Assembly: GCF_024055725.1 (NCBI RefSeq)
Contig: NZ_JAMXMX010000028.1
Coordinates: 40,337 to 104,336 of the forward strand
Source of the DNA: Actinoallomurus spadix
GTDB lineage: Bacteria > Actinomycetota > Actinomycetes > Streptosporangiales > Streptosporangiaceae
Reading direction: 5' to 3'
Length of the DNA stretch: 64,000 nucleotides
Shown here: in pieces, positions 19,201-27,059 of the stretch
Position numbering within the stretch: position 1 is the first letter of the stretch
Layout: each line of letters begins with the position of its first letter
The notes under the pieces: model-generated
What the model saw: only the letters and a program-made list of their open reading frames with translations
Database searches by the model: none
Told to the model about the DNA's origin: nothing
Position numbers and translations under genes: made by a program

Positions 19201-19857
19201 CGGGTCGGCGCCCTTGCCGGTCACCGATACCGAGCCGGACGGCTGCGTCAGGGCGCCCGCGACGTTCTCGAAGTCGGCGAAGTCGATCGTGTAGGAGGAG
19301 GCGGTGTCCCCCGCGTCGACCTGCAGCCGGAACTTCGTGCCCGCCGGGTAGGTCGCCGAGAGGAGACGGTGGGCCTCGTCGTAGAAGTGGTGCGGGTTGC
19401 TCCCCGGAGTGTTCGTGAACGGGTAGCCGCCGTAGTACCAGCTGTACGCGTTGGTCAGCGTGAAGTCGCTCTGCTTGGAACCGTTGACGTAGAAGGACAG
19501 CGGGGCCGTGTAGACCGAGCCGTTCGAGCTGTCCGGGATGCTGTAGCGGAACACGATCGAGTTCGTGGCGACCGGGGTGGTGAACTCGACGTACCTGCCG
19601 CTGCCCTGCAGGGTCACGGCCTTGCGGTAGGAGGCCTCGGCGGGCAGCGTGTTGTAGGCGGCGCTGGGGCCGATGACCGTGCCGTTGGTCGTGGCGTTCT
19701 CCGCCTGGACCTCGACGTACGGCAGTGTCGCGCCGACACCGCCGCTCGTGGCCGCGCCGGCGGGCCCGGCCGGCAGCAGGACGAGACCGGCGGCGACGAG
19801 CAGGCAGCTGAGGAGAGCGCCGAGGCGGGTTCGGCGTCTCGCGTGCTGATCGGACAT
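16300..19857 (-). CDS. secreted GH87-type alpha-1,3-glucanase with discoidin and HYDIN-like repeats
   Basis: Exported polysaccharide hydrolase of 1185 residues, predicted to cut alpha-1,3-glucan (mutan, fungal walls). Signal peptide about 1-36 ending PAGPAGA-AT. Then an N-terminal CBM-like jelly roll (VEVQAENATTNG, to about 185), a parallel beta-helix catalytic region to about 580, two HYDIN/choice-of-anchor-D Ig-like repeats, a discoidin F5/8-C domain, a third HYDIN-like repeat and a second discoidin domain at the C terminus. Asp357 in TADGINFHNG and Asp380-Asp381 in LGDDGLATW have the spacing (23 and 24) of the reported catalytic Asp triad of a Paenibacillus GH87 enzyme. Start ATG 19857 gives a normal signal peptide. 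Confidence 0.85.
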   Translation of the reverse strand: MSDQHARRRTRLGALLSCLLVAAGLVLLPAGPAGAATSGGVGATLPYVEVQAENATTNGTVIGPSAAYNTLPAEASYRKAVTLQGSGRYVEFTTPVATNSIVFRYSIPDSSNGSVYTAPLSFYVNGSKQSDFTLTNAYSWYYGGYPFTNTPGSNPHHFYDEAHRLLSATYPAGTKFRLQVDAGDTASSYTIDFADFENVAGALTQPSGSVSVTGKGADPSGNADSTAAFNAAISAAGAGGTVWIPEGTFKIPGHLVLNNVTIKGAGMWRSTIVGAAPGFYGGWAPNGGSNVHLADFAIFGDVQERNDGAQVNGIGGALSNSTVDRIWIEHEKVGAWMDGPMTGLVFSGMRIRNTTADGINFHNGVTASKVTNSDLRNLGDDGLATWSETNADANDSFDHDTVQYPILANGIAIYGGHDNTVADNRVVDAGLTQGGGIHVAQRFNSTPLGRTDVLRSTIIRSGSLDPNWNFGVGALWFDARDAAMSGQVNVDDILIQQSPFEAIQFVSGSSITNVSIDNARIQNTGTWVVQEQVGGSAKITNSTATGTQAPAPVYTCGVGFTLTDGGGNSGVFGSTACQNITNPTFPPYLPDNGSLISVSPTALGFGSVATGSTSAAQTVTVSNSGTAAAPVGSITASGDFAQTNTCGGSIAAGASCTVSVRFSPTATGSRTGNLSVTASGITDTVPLSGTGVAPGPILSPNPASLSFPGTLVGQPSAAQTVTVTNTGTTPATVSGVSASGDFGQTNTCATLAVGASCTVTVKFTPSASGTRTGSVTITSNANNSPTTIALTGGGIGTDTNLARGRTATASSEVNGTQTASTATDGDANTYWESANGSWPQWLQVDLGAVYSIGKVTLRLPPSSAWGTRTQTLSVRTSTNGSTFGTAVGSATYTFTSPANVVNIPVPATGARYVRVDVTANSGWNAAQASEFEVYPSGGSSGGGSAALSASPASLSFGGQAIGTTSAAKTVTISNTGSAAATLSSIVATGDYSMTNTCGSSLQAGASCTAAVSFRPTASGTRTGTLTVNSDAAGGPATVALTGTGTGGTPVDLAAGKPTGESSHTDVYPSANVTDNDRNTYWESANNAFPQWVQVDLGSAQSASRIVLQLPASWGARTQTLSVLGSTNGSDFTILKSSAAYTFDPASGNTVTIPITATTQRYFRVTITANTGWPAGQISGLQVWNG

Positions 19858-20234
19858 GTACTGCTCACTCTCGGTGAGGCCCCGGGAGGTCACGATCCCC
19901 GAGATCGCCGCGTACGCACGCGGGTGCGGGAGCCGGTGCGAAGGCCGCCCCGGGTACGTCGGCGGGCGGGGCGAGCCGGATCGAGGACCGTGACGGGGGG
20001 CGGGGCGGGGCGGGGGTTGAGCGCGTTGAGGGGACGGTAACTCTCACGACCGGCAGACGCAATATCTCAACAGATCTTCGCATCTTTCCATCAGAAGAGT
20101 GAAAAATCTGGAGATGCTCGCGCGGATGGACCGTGGGTTGACGGCCGTCACCGGGGGTCACGACGATGACCACGTCGCGTGTGCCGGCGCCGGCGGCCGG
20201 CCGCACGCCGCGTCCGCAGAGAGGGGATCTCCGT
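19858..20234. promoter_or_regulatory. divergent promoter region of GH87 and LacI genes
   Basis: 377 bases without a convincing gene. It holds an AT-richer block around 20056-20115, likely promoters for both directions, and CTCAC-N5-GTGAG at 19864-19878 in the GH87 leader. The gene-proximal end could instead encode 23 more residues of the LacI protein if ATG 20166 is used. Confidence 0.45.
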
Positions 20235-21245
20235 ATGGGGCGGCCAGGGGGCGAGCGGCCGACGCTCGAGAGCGTCGCGGCCCGGGCGGGTGTGTCACGG
20301 GCGACGGTGTCCCGCGTGGTCAACGGCCTGTCCGTCACGCGGGCGAGCGAGGAGTCGGTGCGACGGGCCATCGAGGAGCTGGGCTACGTTCCCAACCACG
20401 CGGCGCGGACCCTCGTCACCCGGCGCACGGATCTGTTCGCGCTCGTGGTGCCCGAGCCGACGACGCGCGTCTTCTCCGCCGACCGGTTCTTCGCCGGTCT
20501 CGTGCAGGGGGTCGGCCAGGAGCTGGAGGCCGCCGACAAACAGCTGGTGCTCATGCTGGCCGGATCGGCCGCGAGCCACGACCGGATCGAACGCTCGGTG
20601 GCCGCCCGCCACGTCGACGGCGTGATGCTCTCCTCCCTGCACGGCGCCGATCCGCTGCCGGAGGTGCTGACCCGGATCGGCATCCCGGTCGTGTGCAACG
20701 AACGCCCGCTCGGTCCCGTGTCCGTCCCGCACGTCGGCGTCGACAACCTCGGCGGCGCGGTCACCGCCGTACGCCGCCTGCTCGGCTCGGGGCGGCGCCG
20801 GATCGCCACGATCGCCGGCCCGCCGGACATGGTCGCGGGGATCGACCGGCTGGCCGGCTACCGGGAGGCCCTGCGCGAGGAGGGGCGGCGGCCCGTCATC
20901 GAGGTCGGCGACTTCACGTCCGGCTCCGGCGCCGAGGCGATGTGGCGGCTGCTGGCGGCCGAACCGGAGCTCGACGCGGTCTTCGCCGCGTCGGATCTGA
21001 TGGCCGACGGCGCCCTCCGGACGTTGCGGCGGGCGGGCCGGCGGGTGCCGGACGACGTCGCGGTGATCGGCTTCGACGACATCGACCTCGCGCGGGACAC
21101 CGACCCCCCGTTGACGACCGTCCGGCAGCCGATCACCGAGATCGGCCGCCGGATGGCGCGCCAGTTGCTGAAGCTGGTGGACGGGGCGGAGATCGAGCCG
21201 GTCGTCACCCTGCCCACCGAGCTGGTCGTCCGGGAGTCGGCCTAG
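20235..21245 (+). CDS. LacI family transcriptional regulator of the glucanase genes
   Basis: Regulator of 336 residues from ATG 20235, which has GAGGGG at 20220-20225 and starts just before the HTH (TLESVAARAGVSRATVSRVV); ATG 20166 would add 23 low-complexity residues. Hinge helix ELGYVPNHAARTL, then a sugar-type effector domain ending VAVIGFDDIDLARDTDPPLTTV. It sits between the GH87 gene (divergent) and the GH64 gene (convergent), and a perfect 16-bp LacI-type palindrome lies upstream of GH64, so it probably represses these secreted glucanases until a wall-derived oligosaccharide is present (inference). Confidence 0.9.
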   Translation: MGRPGGERPTLESVAARAGVSRATVSRVVNGLSVTRASEESVRRAIEELGYVPNHAARTLVTRRTDLFALVVPEPTTRVFSADRFFAGLVQGVGQELEAADKQLVLMLAGSAASHDRIERSVAARHVDGVMLSSLHGADPLPEVLTRIGIPVVCNERPLGPVSVPHVGVDNLGGAVTAVRRLLGSGRRRIATIAGPPDMVAGIDRLAGYREALREEGRRPVIEVGDFTSGSGAEAMWRLLAAEPELDAVFAASDLMADGALRTLRRAGRRVPDDVAVIGFDDIDLARDTDPPLTTVRQPITEIGRRMARQLLKLVDGAEIEPVVTLPTELVVRESA

Positions 21246-21255
21246 GCCACGGGGC

Positions 21256-22620
21256 TCACCAGCCGACGGCGACGAGCAGGTACTGCGGGTCGCCGTGGGA
21301 GATGAACGAGGACTGGCCGGCGTAGTCGTCGTAGGGGAAGCCGTAGGCCAGGTGGCCGATGGCGTGGTCGTGCCAGAACTTGGCGTAGTAGTTGGCGGGA
21401 GCCGCCTTGTAGTACTGGGACGGGTCGGACCACTGCGACTGGGGCAGCTGCGCGACGTGGCGGTTCAGCGCCGCGCACATGCCGGCGTCGTTGGCCAGTG
21501 AGCCCGCGCAGCCGGTGATGTTCGAGGTGCTCTCGTTCACGCCGACCGACTGGGCGTAGCTCGTGAAGTAGTTCGCGTACTGGCCGCCGGCCCGGAACGC
21601 GCCGTCACTGCCCGGCGCGGGGATGTAGTAGGGGGCCTGGACCGTGGCCAGGTGCTTGAACTCGGTCGGCACCTCGTTCTGGAACCGCTGGAAGGTCGCC
21701 GCCCGGTCCTCGGCGAACGTCGCCTGGTCCTCGCCCACCTGCGTGTCGTACCCGTCCTTGGCGTGCAGGCGCAGCGCCAGCTTGAGGCCGAACCCGTCGA
21801 CGCGCGTGGTGTTGCCGTTGAACACCGACGGGCCGATGGTGAACTCGATGAAGTCGCGGTACTGGCTGGTCGGCGAGCCGAGGTAGAAGTACATCCGGCC
21901 GGCCGAGTTGGCGGGCATGTCGATGTACGGCTGCTCGGCGATCGAGTGCGTCTGGCCGTTCCAGCTCCAGTAGACCTGGCTGTCGGGGTACTTGCCGTTG
22001 GTCCGGTTCAAGACCTTGAACATCAGGACGTTCCTGGCGGCGGGGATGCCGCTCGTGTCGCCCCAGAAGGAGTCCGGCGGCGTGGTCGTGCCGCCGGTGC
22101 CGTAGACGGCGAACTCCCACAGCGAGTAGCCGTACTGGGTACCGCGGGCCGTGCCGTACATCCGGATGTAGCGTCCGGTGCCGCTGACGCTCAGCGTCTG
22201 GGTGCCGCCGGTGCCGGTCGTGGTGCCGTAGATGGTGGTCCAGCCGCCGGCGGGGTCGTCGGACACCTGGATCTGGAACGCCTTCCCGTAGGCCGCCTCC
22301 CAGGTGAGCGTCACCTGGCAGATCTGCTGCGACGATCCGAGGTCGATCTGCAGCCACTGCGGGTCGCCGAAGGCGCTGGACCAGCGCGTGCCGGTGTTGC
22401 CGTCCACGGCGGCCGAGGCGGGGGTGCCGGAGTTCTCGGTGGACGAGGCGGTCGCCGGGCGGTTCAGCGCCACGTTGCCGCCACCACAGGCGGCCGCCGT
22501 GGCGGGCCGCTGGGTGGCCGCGAGGAGCCAGCCGGCGAGGAGCGCCAGCGCGGCGCACACGGTGACCAGGACGCGCGGCGGCGTGTGGCGGCGCGCCGCC
22601 GAGCGGGGGGTGGGGTGCAT
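21256..22620 (-). CDS. secreted GH64-type beta-1,3-glucanase with N-terminal discoidin domain
   Basis: Exported endo-beta-1,3-glucanase candidate of 454 residues, acting on fungal or algal beta-1,3-glucan (laminarin, curdlan). Signal peptide about 1-43 (ALALLAGWLLAATQRPATAAA). Discoidin F5/8-C domain about 46-175 (NVALNRPATASSTENSG, PQWLQIDLGS). The catalytic region has typical GH64 text: YPDSQVYWSWNGQTHSIAEQ, DMPANSAGRMYFYLGSPT, FIEFTIG, FNGNTTRVDGFGLKLALRLH; the catalytic Glu/Asp pair is expected in this stretch but I do not assign it. AAGGGAG precedes the ATG. An operator-like palindrome lies 124 bases upstream. GH64 linked to GH87 suggests a mycolytic function. Confidence 0.88.
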   Translation of the reverse strand: MHPTPRSAARRHTPPRVLVTVCAALALLAGWLLAATQRPATAAACGGGNVALNRPATASSTENSGTPASAAVDGNTGTRWSSAFGDPQWLQIDLGSSQQICQVTLTWEAAYGKAFQIQVSDDPAGGWTTIYGTTTGTGGTQTLSVSGTGRYIRMYGTARGTQYGYSLWEFAVYGTGGTTTPPDSFWGDTSGIPAARNVLMFKVLNRTNGKYPDSQVYWSWNGQTHSIAEQPYIDMPANSAGRMYFYLGSPTSQYRDFIEFTIGPSVFNGNTTRVDGFGLKLALRLHAKDGYDTQVGEDQATFAEDRAATFQRFQNEVPTEFKHLATVQAPYYIPAPGSDGAFRAGGQYANYFTSYAQSVGVNESTSNITGCAGSLANDAGMCAALNRHVAQLPQSQWSDPSQYYKAAPANYYAKFWHDHAIGHLAYGFPYDDYAGQSSFISHGDPQYLLVAVGW

Positions 22621-23008
22621 ACGGCTCCCTTTCGTGCGGAGGGAGATGAGACGCGGGACCGGCGGGGGCGGGCCCGGACGGTACCGCGTCAGGGCGGGGA
22701 TGATGGCCCGCCGGACGCCGTCGGATACCGGCGGGAAACTTTACTGAGAGCGCTCTCAGAGAGAAGGTGGCCCCGTTTCCCACGCCAGTCAAGAGAGTCA
22801 AGATGTAACATTTCGGTAACAGCGACGAGCCTCGAGCGTCCGGCTCGCCGGACATACGCGCTGGCCAGGGGATTTGTTGCCCGCCCCACCATTGGACCCA
22901 TGAAATTTCGGCGAAATCCCCCGCACCGGGGCGTGATCGCCGAAGCCACCGGGCCCTCGGACGGCCGGCACGAGAGCAGGACCGCCGCGATGGGAGGCGA
23001 CTCCTCCG
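22621..23008. promoter_or_regulatory. intergenic region between GH64 and opcA
   Basis: 388 bases between divergent genes, no convincing gene. It contains the LacI-type palindrome at 22744-22759 and an AT-richer stretch (about 22796-22825) suited to promoters of both genes. Confidence 0.5.
22744..22759. promoter_or_regulatory. LacI-type operator palindrome
   Basis: CTGAGAGCGCTCTCAG is a perfect 16-bp palindrome with the central CG/GCGC typical of LacI-family sites. It lies about 124 bases upstream of the GH64 start, next to the LacI gene cluster. Confidence 0.7.
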
Positions 23009-23929
23009 ATGATCATCGAGCTTGCGAACACCGAGACCCGCAAGATCCAGGCCGCGCTCACCACCACCCGGCACCGGATGGGCGGCGCGGCCACCGGGAA
23101 GGTCCTGACCCTGATCATCGTGACGACCGAGGCGGCCCAGTACGACGCGGTCCGCGCGTCGACCCAGGCGGCCCGGGAGCACCCGTCCCGCATCCTCGGC
23201 GTCATCCCGCGCGCCGTCGAGGAGGAGGCCCGGCTCGACGCCGAGGTACGCCTGGGCGAGACCGGCCCGGGCGAGACGGTGCTGCTGCGGTTGTACGGCG
23301 AGGTCGCCCAGCACGCCGGCGCGGTGGTCCTGCCCCTGCTCGTCCCGGACACGCCGGTCGTCATCTGGTGGCCGGGCGCGCCACCGGAACGCCCGAGCGG
23401 CGACCCGCTCGGCGCCATGGCGCAGCGCCGGGTCACCGACGCGGCGGCCGGCACGGACCCGCTCGGCACGCTCAAGAGGCTCGCAACGGGGTACTCCCCC
23501 GGCGACACCGACCTCACCTGGACGCGCATCACACCGTGGCGGTCACTGCTGGCCTCCATCCTCGACCGGCCGCCCGACACCGACATCACCGCCGCGGAGG
23601 TCGAGGCCGAGGCCGACGATCCGAGCGCGGAACTGCTCGGCGGCTGGCTCTCGGCACGCCTGTCCGTGCCCTGCGAGGTCTGCTCCGGCTACGGGCCCGA
23701 CATCACCGCCGTCCGGCTGTTCACCAAATCCGGTCAGATCGCGGTGACCCGCCCGGACGGCAGGGTCGCGACCCTGTCCCGGCCCGACCAGCCGGACCGC
23801 CAGGTCGCCCTGCACCGGCGCCCGACCGCCGAACTGATCGCCGAAGAACTCCGCCACCTCGACCCCGACCAGGCCTATCAGGAGGCGGTGACCCGGTACG
23901 CGAAAGAGAAGGGCGGCCCGGTCGCGTGA
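23009..23929 (+). CDS. opcA: OpcA-like glucose-6-phosphate dehydrogenase assembly protein
   Basis: Cytoplasmic protein of 306 residues of the OpcA family, which is needed for activity or redox control of glucose-6-phosphate dehydrogenase (Zwf). Family text is clear: VLTLIIVTTEAAQYDAVRASTQAAREHPSRILGVI near the start, then VLPLLVPDTPVVIWWPGAPP, DLTWTRITPWRSLLASILD and a C-terminal domain with VRLFTKSGQIAVTRPDG. ATG 23009 follows GGGAGG. Normally opcA lies directly after zwf; here there is no zwf, transaldolase or transketolase within the window and the flanks are secreted hydrolases, so it is an orphan, perhaps a second copy. Confidence 0.92.
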   Translation: MIIELANTETRKIQAALTTTRHRMGGAATGKVLTLIIVTTEAAQYDAVRASTQAAREHPSRILGVIPRAVEEEARLDAEVRLGETGPGETVLLRLYGEVAQHAGAVVLPLLVPDTPVVIWWPGAPPERPSGDPLGAMAQRRVTDAAAGTDPLGTLKRLATGYSPGDTDLTWTRITPWRSLLASILDRPPDTDITAAEVEAEADDPSAELLGGWLSARLSVPCEVCSGYGPDITAVRLFTKSGQIAVTRPDGRVATLSRPDQPDRQVALHRRPTAELIAEELRHLDPDQAYQEAVTRYAKEKGGPVA

Positions 23930-23941
23930 CGTCCTGAGGAC

Positions 23942-24005
23942 CCGCCGTCTTCCGCGGCGGCGTGAACCGGTGGACGCGCGGCGAGGCCCGCCGGATCGGC
24001 GGGCC
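23942..24005. terminator. hairpins between convergent opcA and GH54 genes
   Basis: Two inverted repeats: CCGCCG/CGGCGG (23942-23960), and a perfect eight-bp stem GGCCCGCC/GGCGGGCC with loop GGATC (23985-24005). The second is a good bidirectional terminator. Confidence 0.65.
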
Positions 24006-24022
24006 CCGCTCTCGGGGTCGTC

Positions 24023-25858
24023 CTAACTCAGCGCGAACCTCTGCGCCGCGGAACCGTTGCAGTCATAGATCTGCAGCCGCGTGCCGTTCGCGGTCGCCCC
24101 GCTCGGCGAGTCCAGGCAACGCCCGGACTGCGGATTGCGCAGCGAACCGTCGGCCTGCTGCTGCCACACCTGCGCACCGCCACCGTTACAGTCCCACAAC
24201 TGCACCTGGGTACCGTTCGCGGTGCCGTTGCCCGTGACGTCCAGGCAGCGCCCGAGGGTGCGGAGGGCGCCGCCGGCCAGGTGCACCCAGTGCTGGTCGA
24301 CGGCGTACGACTGGCAGTCCCAGAGGTTGATCGCCGTGCCGTTCACGCCGGTGTCGTCGCCGAGGACGTCGGCGCACTTGCCGCCCGGTCCGACGATCGC
24401 GCCGCCGCCGTTCACCGTGAACTTCTGCGCCGCGGAACCGTTGCAGTCATAGATCTGCAGCCGCGTGCCGTTCGCGGTCGCCCCGCTCGGCGAGTCCAGG
24501 CAACGCCCGGACTGCGGATTGCGCAGCGAACCGTCGGCCTGCTGCTGCCACACCTGCGCACCGCCACCGTTACAGTCCCACAACTGCACCTGGGCGCCGT
24601 TCGCGGTGCCGTTGCCGGTGACGTCGAGGCAGCGCCCGAGGGTGCGCACCGAGTTGTCGGCGAAGTGCTCCCAGTGCTGGTCCTCGGCGTACGACTGGCA
24701 GTCCCAGAGAACGACGCCGGCGCCGTTCACCCCGGTGTCGTCACCAATGACGTCGGCGCACTTGCCGCCCGGGCCGACGATCGTGCCCTGCGGGCCGTTC
24801 GGGACGTTCGTCTGGCCCGAGTAGCCGACCGAGACGATGTTCGCCTGCACCGCGTTGTCGGCGGCGTCGGTCGGATAGCCGGAGGTCATCACTCCTTCGA
24901 AGAAGGTGCCCATGTTCCAGTTGCTGTTGTCGCCGCCCGTGCCCAGGATGATCGAACCCTCCTGATGCATCGGGATGTAGCCGCCGCGGTTCGGCAGCGC
25001 GCCGTTCCACCAGGTCGTCAGGCCGCCGGACTGCGCGTTGCCGCCCTTGAGGGCGTACGTCGTCTGCCCGTTGTTCTTCAGCAGCGCCGTGACGTAGGTG
25101 CTGTTGTTGCCGAGGTTCGCGGTGTTGGAGCCGTTGGCGCCCTGGAACATCCCGTTCTCCAGGTCCGCCTCCACCCACGGGCCCGAGCCCGTACAGGGCG
25201 CGAAGTAGCACGTCGTCGCGATGCTGACGGCGTCCATGTGGCCGTTGCCGGTGTCGGCCGGGACCGCTTCGGCGTTGCCGTAGTCGAAGCAGCACGCGGA
25301 CCCGACGTGCGTGCCGCTGGCCACCATGTACATCCCCTCGGGCTGCCCGTTCTGCGCGACGCCGGACCCGACGGCGTGCCGGTAGCCGTGCTGCGGGGAG
25401 ATCCAGACGCCGTACACCTTGTGGCCGCCGGCCGTGACCGCGATCTCGCTCGCGTCCGCGGGATAGTCGGCGCCGGTCCCGGCGGTGCCCGCCGGGGACG
25501 GCGTCAGATCGTTGTGGCGCGACGTCTGGTCGTAGATCTTCGTGATGGCGCACGTCGTTCCGTTGCAGAACGCGTCGTGGTCGGCCGCGTTCGCGTACCC
25601 GCCCGCCGACAGCACGCCCACGTCGTGCGTGGCGTGGTCGGAGGCGCGGGTCAGATGGTACAGCGGGCCCGAGTACCCGCCGGACAGGGCGCGCACGGTG
25701 CTGTGCGCGGCGACGCAGGGGGTGCCGGCGGCACCGTAGATGTCACAGGGCAGGGAGGTGGCGGCCTGCGCCGTACCGGTCAGGCCGAGGACGAGAACGA
25801 TGATCGCTCCGATGGACCACAGGACGCGCCGACCGAGGGCGGGGGGATGTCTGCGCAT
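24023..25858 (-). CDS. secreted GH54-type alpha-L-arabinofuranosidase with tandem ricin-B (CBM13) domains
   Basis: Exported arabinoxylan/arabinan side-chain hydrolase of 611 residues. Signal peptide about 1-32. Catalytic domain about 35-350 (PCDIYGAAGTPCVAAHST). Glu234 (DLENG) and Asp310 (GTGGDNSN) are 76 apart, as the nucleophile and acid/base of Aspergillus AbfB, and the vicinal Cys pair C189-C190 (ACCFDYG) lies 45 before Glu234, as there. Instead of the fungal CBM42 it carries two ricin-type lectin domains (about 354-480 and 482-611) with QLWDCNG and QVW motifs, nearly identical to each other. GH54 is mainly fungal, so this is a less common bacterial member. Confidence 0.9.
   Translation of the reverse strand: MRRHPPALGRRVLWSIGAIIVLVLGLTGTAQAATSLPCDIYGAAGTPCVAAHSTVRALSGGYSGPLYHLTRASDHATHDVGVLSAGGYANAADHDAFCNGTTCAITKIYDQTSRHNDLTPSPAGTAGTGADYPADASEIAVTAGGHKVYGVWISPQHGYRHAVGSGVAQNGQPEGMYMVASGTHVGSACCFDYGNAEAVPADTGNGHMDAVSIATTCYFAPCTGSGPWVEADLENGMFQGANGSNTANLGNNSTYVTALLKNNGQTTYALKGGNAQSGGLTTWWNGALPNRGGYIPMHQEGSIILGTGGDNSNWNMGTFFEGVMTSGYPTDAADNAVQANIVSVGYSGQTNVPNGPQGTIVGPGGKCADVIGDDTGVNGAGVVLWDCQSYAEDQHWEHFADNSVRTLGRCLDVTGNGTANGAQVQLWDCNGGGAQVWQQQADGSLRNPQSGRCLDSPSGATANGTRLQIYDCNGSAAQKFTVNGGGAIVGPGGKCADVLGDDTGVNGTAINLWDCQSYAVDQHWVHLAGGALRTLGRCLDVTGNGTANGTQVQLWDCNGGGAQVWQQQADGSLRNPQSGRCLDSPSGATANGTRLQIYDCNGSAAQRFALS
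24040..24210. repeat. 171-bp exact direct repeat, copy 1 (lectin domain coding)
   Basis: Identical to 24424-24594, offset 384 bases (128 codons). Encodes matching parts of the two ricin-B domains. Exact identity at synonymous sites suggests recent duplication or gene conversion. Confidence 0.9.
24424..24594. repeat. 171-bp exact direct repeat, copy 2 (lectin domain coding)
   Basis: Second copy of the repeat at 24040-24210. Flanking parts of the two 384-base units differ, so only the C-terminal two thirds of the domain is homogenised. Confidence 0.9.
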
Positions 25859-26173
25859 AGCGACGGCTCCAGAAGGCGAAGGAGAGCGACTCGTCTGCGG
25901 TGCCGGCGCGGCAGACTTGATGGCGGAGACATCTAGATGTTGACGTGACAGTAAGCAGTCTGGTCGATCGCGTCAATACATTGGCGGACATGTTGGGATT
26001 GGGCCCATATCATGGTTGGTTCTGTTGAGTTTCCCGGGAGCTCTCGGATCAGCTCGCCATATCGACGGCAAAGGAGATCAGAACGTCGTTCCCCAGAGAC
26101 GCCTCAACCCTGCAATGCAGCCCCATATCCATGATTCGACCATCGCGCGGATGCCCTGCGCGATAACGATCGA
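25859..26173. promoter_or_regulatory. GH54 promoter region with palindrome
   Basis: 315 bases without a convincing gene. It holds the upstream region of GH54, AT-richer between 25915 and 26020, with a perfect 12-bp palindrome ACATCTAGATGT at 25929-25940 and a TTGACG/CGTCAA pair flanking 25946-25970. The palindrome may be an operator; no partner regulator is adjacent. Confidence 0.45.
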
Positions 26174-26953
26174 TCACACGCTGCTGGGCTCGTCAGAGAG
26201 CAGATCGTGATGGGCGTCCACGACGCCGCCCGAGGACTCGCCGGCGGTCCGGCGGACGACGTCGGCGAAGTTGGCCGCGAGGCGTTTCGCGTGCCGCGCC
26301 GACTGCGGCTCGGCCCTCTCGGCCTCGGCGCGGAGTGCTCGCAGGTCGAGTCCGGCGTCGGCCAGGGCGGCCTCATCCCAGCGATCGAGGCGGTCGGCGC
26401 CCGCCTCCGGATGGAACTGCACGCCCCAGGCGCGCTCCCCCACCCGGAACGCCTGCACCGGGCAGTCTTCACTATCGGCGAGCCGTACGGCACCCGGCGG
26501 GAGCTCGGTGATCTGGTCCCGGTGGTTCTGGATGAAGCGCAGCTCACGCGGCAGCCCGGCGAACAGCGGATCGGTTCCGGCCGCACGGCGGAGCGAGACC
26601 GGGCAGGACCCGCGCTCCGGGCGGCCGTGGTCGCCGCGCACCGTGCCGCCGGCGACGGCGGCGAGTACCTGGGCGCCCAGGCAGATGCCCAGCAGCGGAA
26701 CGCCGCCGGCGACCGCGCGCCGGGTCAGCTCGCGCTCGGTCGGGAGCCACGGGGCGCGCCGGTCGTCGTCGGGCAGGAAGCCGCCGCCGAGCAGGACGAC
26801 CGCGTCGAATCCCTTCGAGGTCGCGGGGGTCGCGGCGCCGGAAACCACCTCGACCCGGAGGCCCATCCCCTCCCACCAGGGAAGCAGCCGCCCGATTCCG
26901 CTGCCCTCCGAGTTCTGGACGGCGAGCACGCGAGGGGATCCACGGAAGGTCAC
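26174..26953 (-). CDS. class I glutamine amidotransferase-like protein (GuaA-type GATase)
   Basis: Protein of 259 residues from GTG 26953, preceded by AGGGAG at 26961-26966; an ATG at 26977 and a longer form are alternatives. Single GATase-1 domain with the nucleophile elbow LLGICLGAQVLA, the catalytic His-Glu in GVQFHPEA, and an N-terminal glycine loop VVLLGGGFLPDDD. No synthetase domain is attached and no partner lies beside it, so it resembles stand-alone amidotransferases or gamma-glutamyl hydrolases of amines. A methyltransferase gene starts divergently 106 bases away. The partner and substrate are not known. Confidence 0.8.
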   Translation of the reverse strand: MTFRGSPRVLAVQNSEGSGIGRLLPWWEGMGLRVEVVSGAATPATSKGFDAVVLLGGGFLPDDDRRAPWLPTERELTRRAVAGGVPLLGICLGAQVLAAVAGGTVRGDHGRPERGSCPVSLRRAAGTDPLFAGLPRELRFIQNHRDQITELPPGAVRLADSEDCPVQAFRVGERAWGVQFHPEAGADRLDRWDEAALADAGLDLRALRAEAERAEPQSARHAKRLAANFADVVRRTAGESSGGVVDAHHDLLSDEPSSV

Positions 26954-27059
26954 TGGCGTACTCCCTGGACGTCGCATTCCCGGTCCGACCGCTGCGACCG
27001 GCAGGAACACCCTGTCACAGCTACCGGGCTTTCCGGTCAGAGTCGGGCATCATCGGCTC

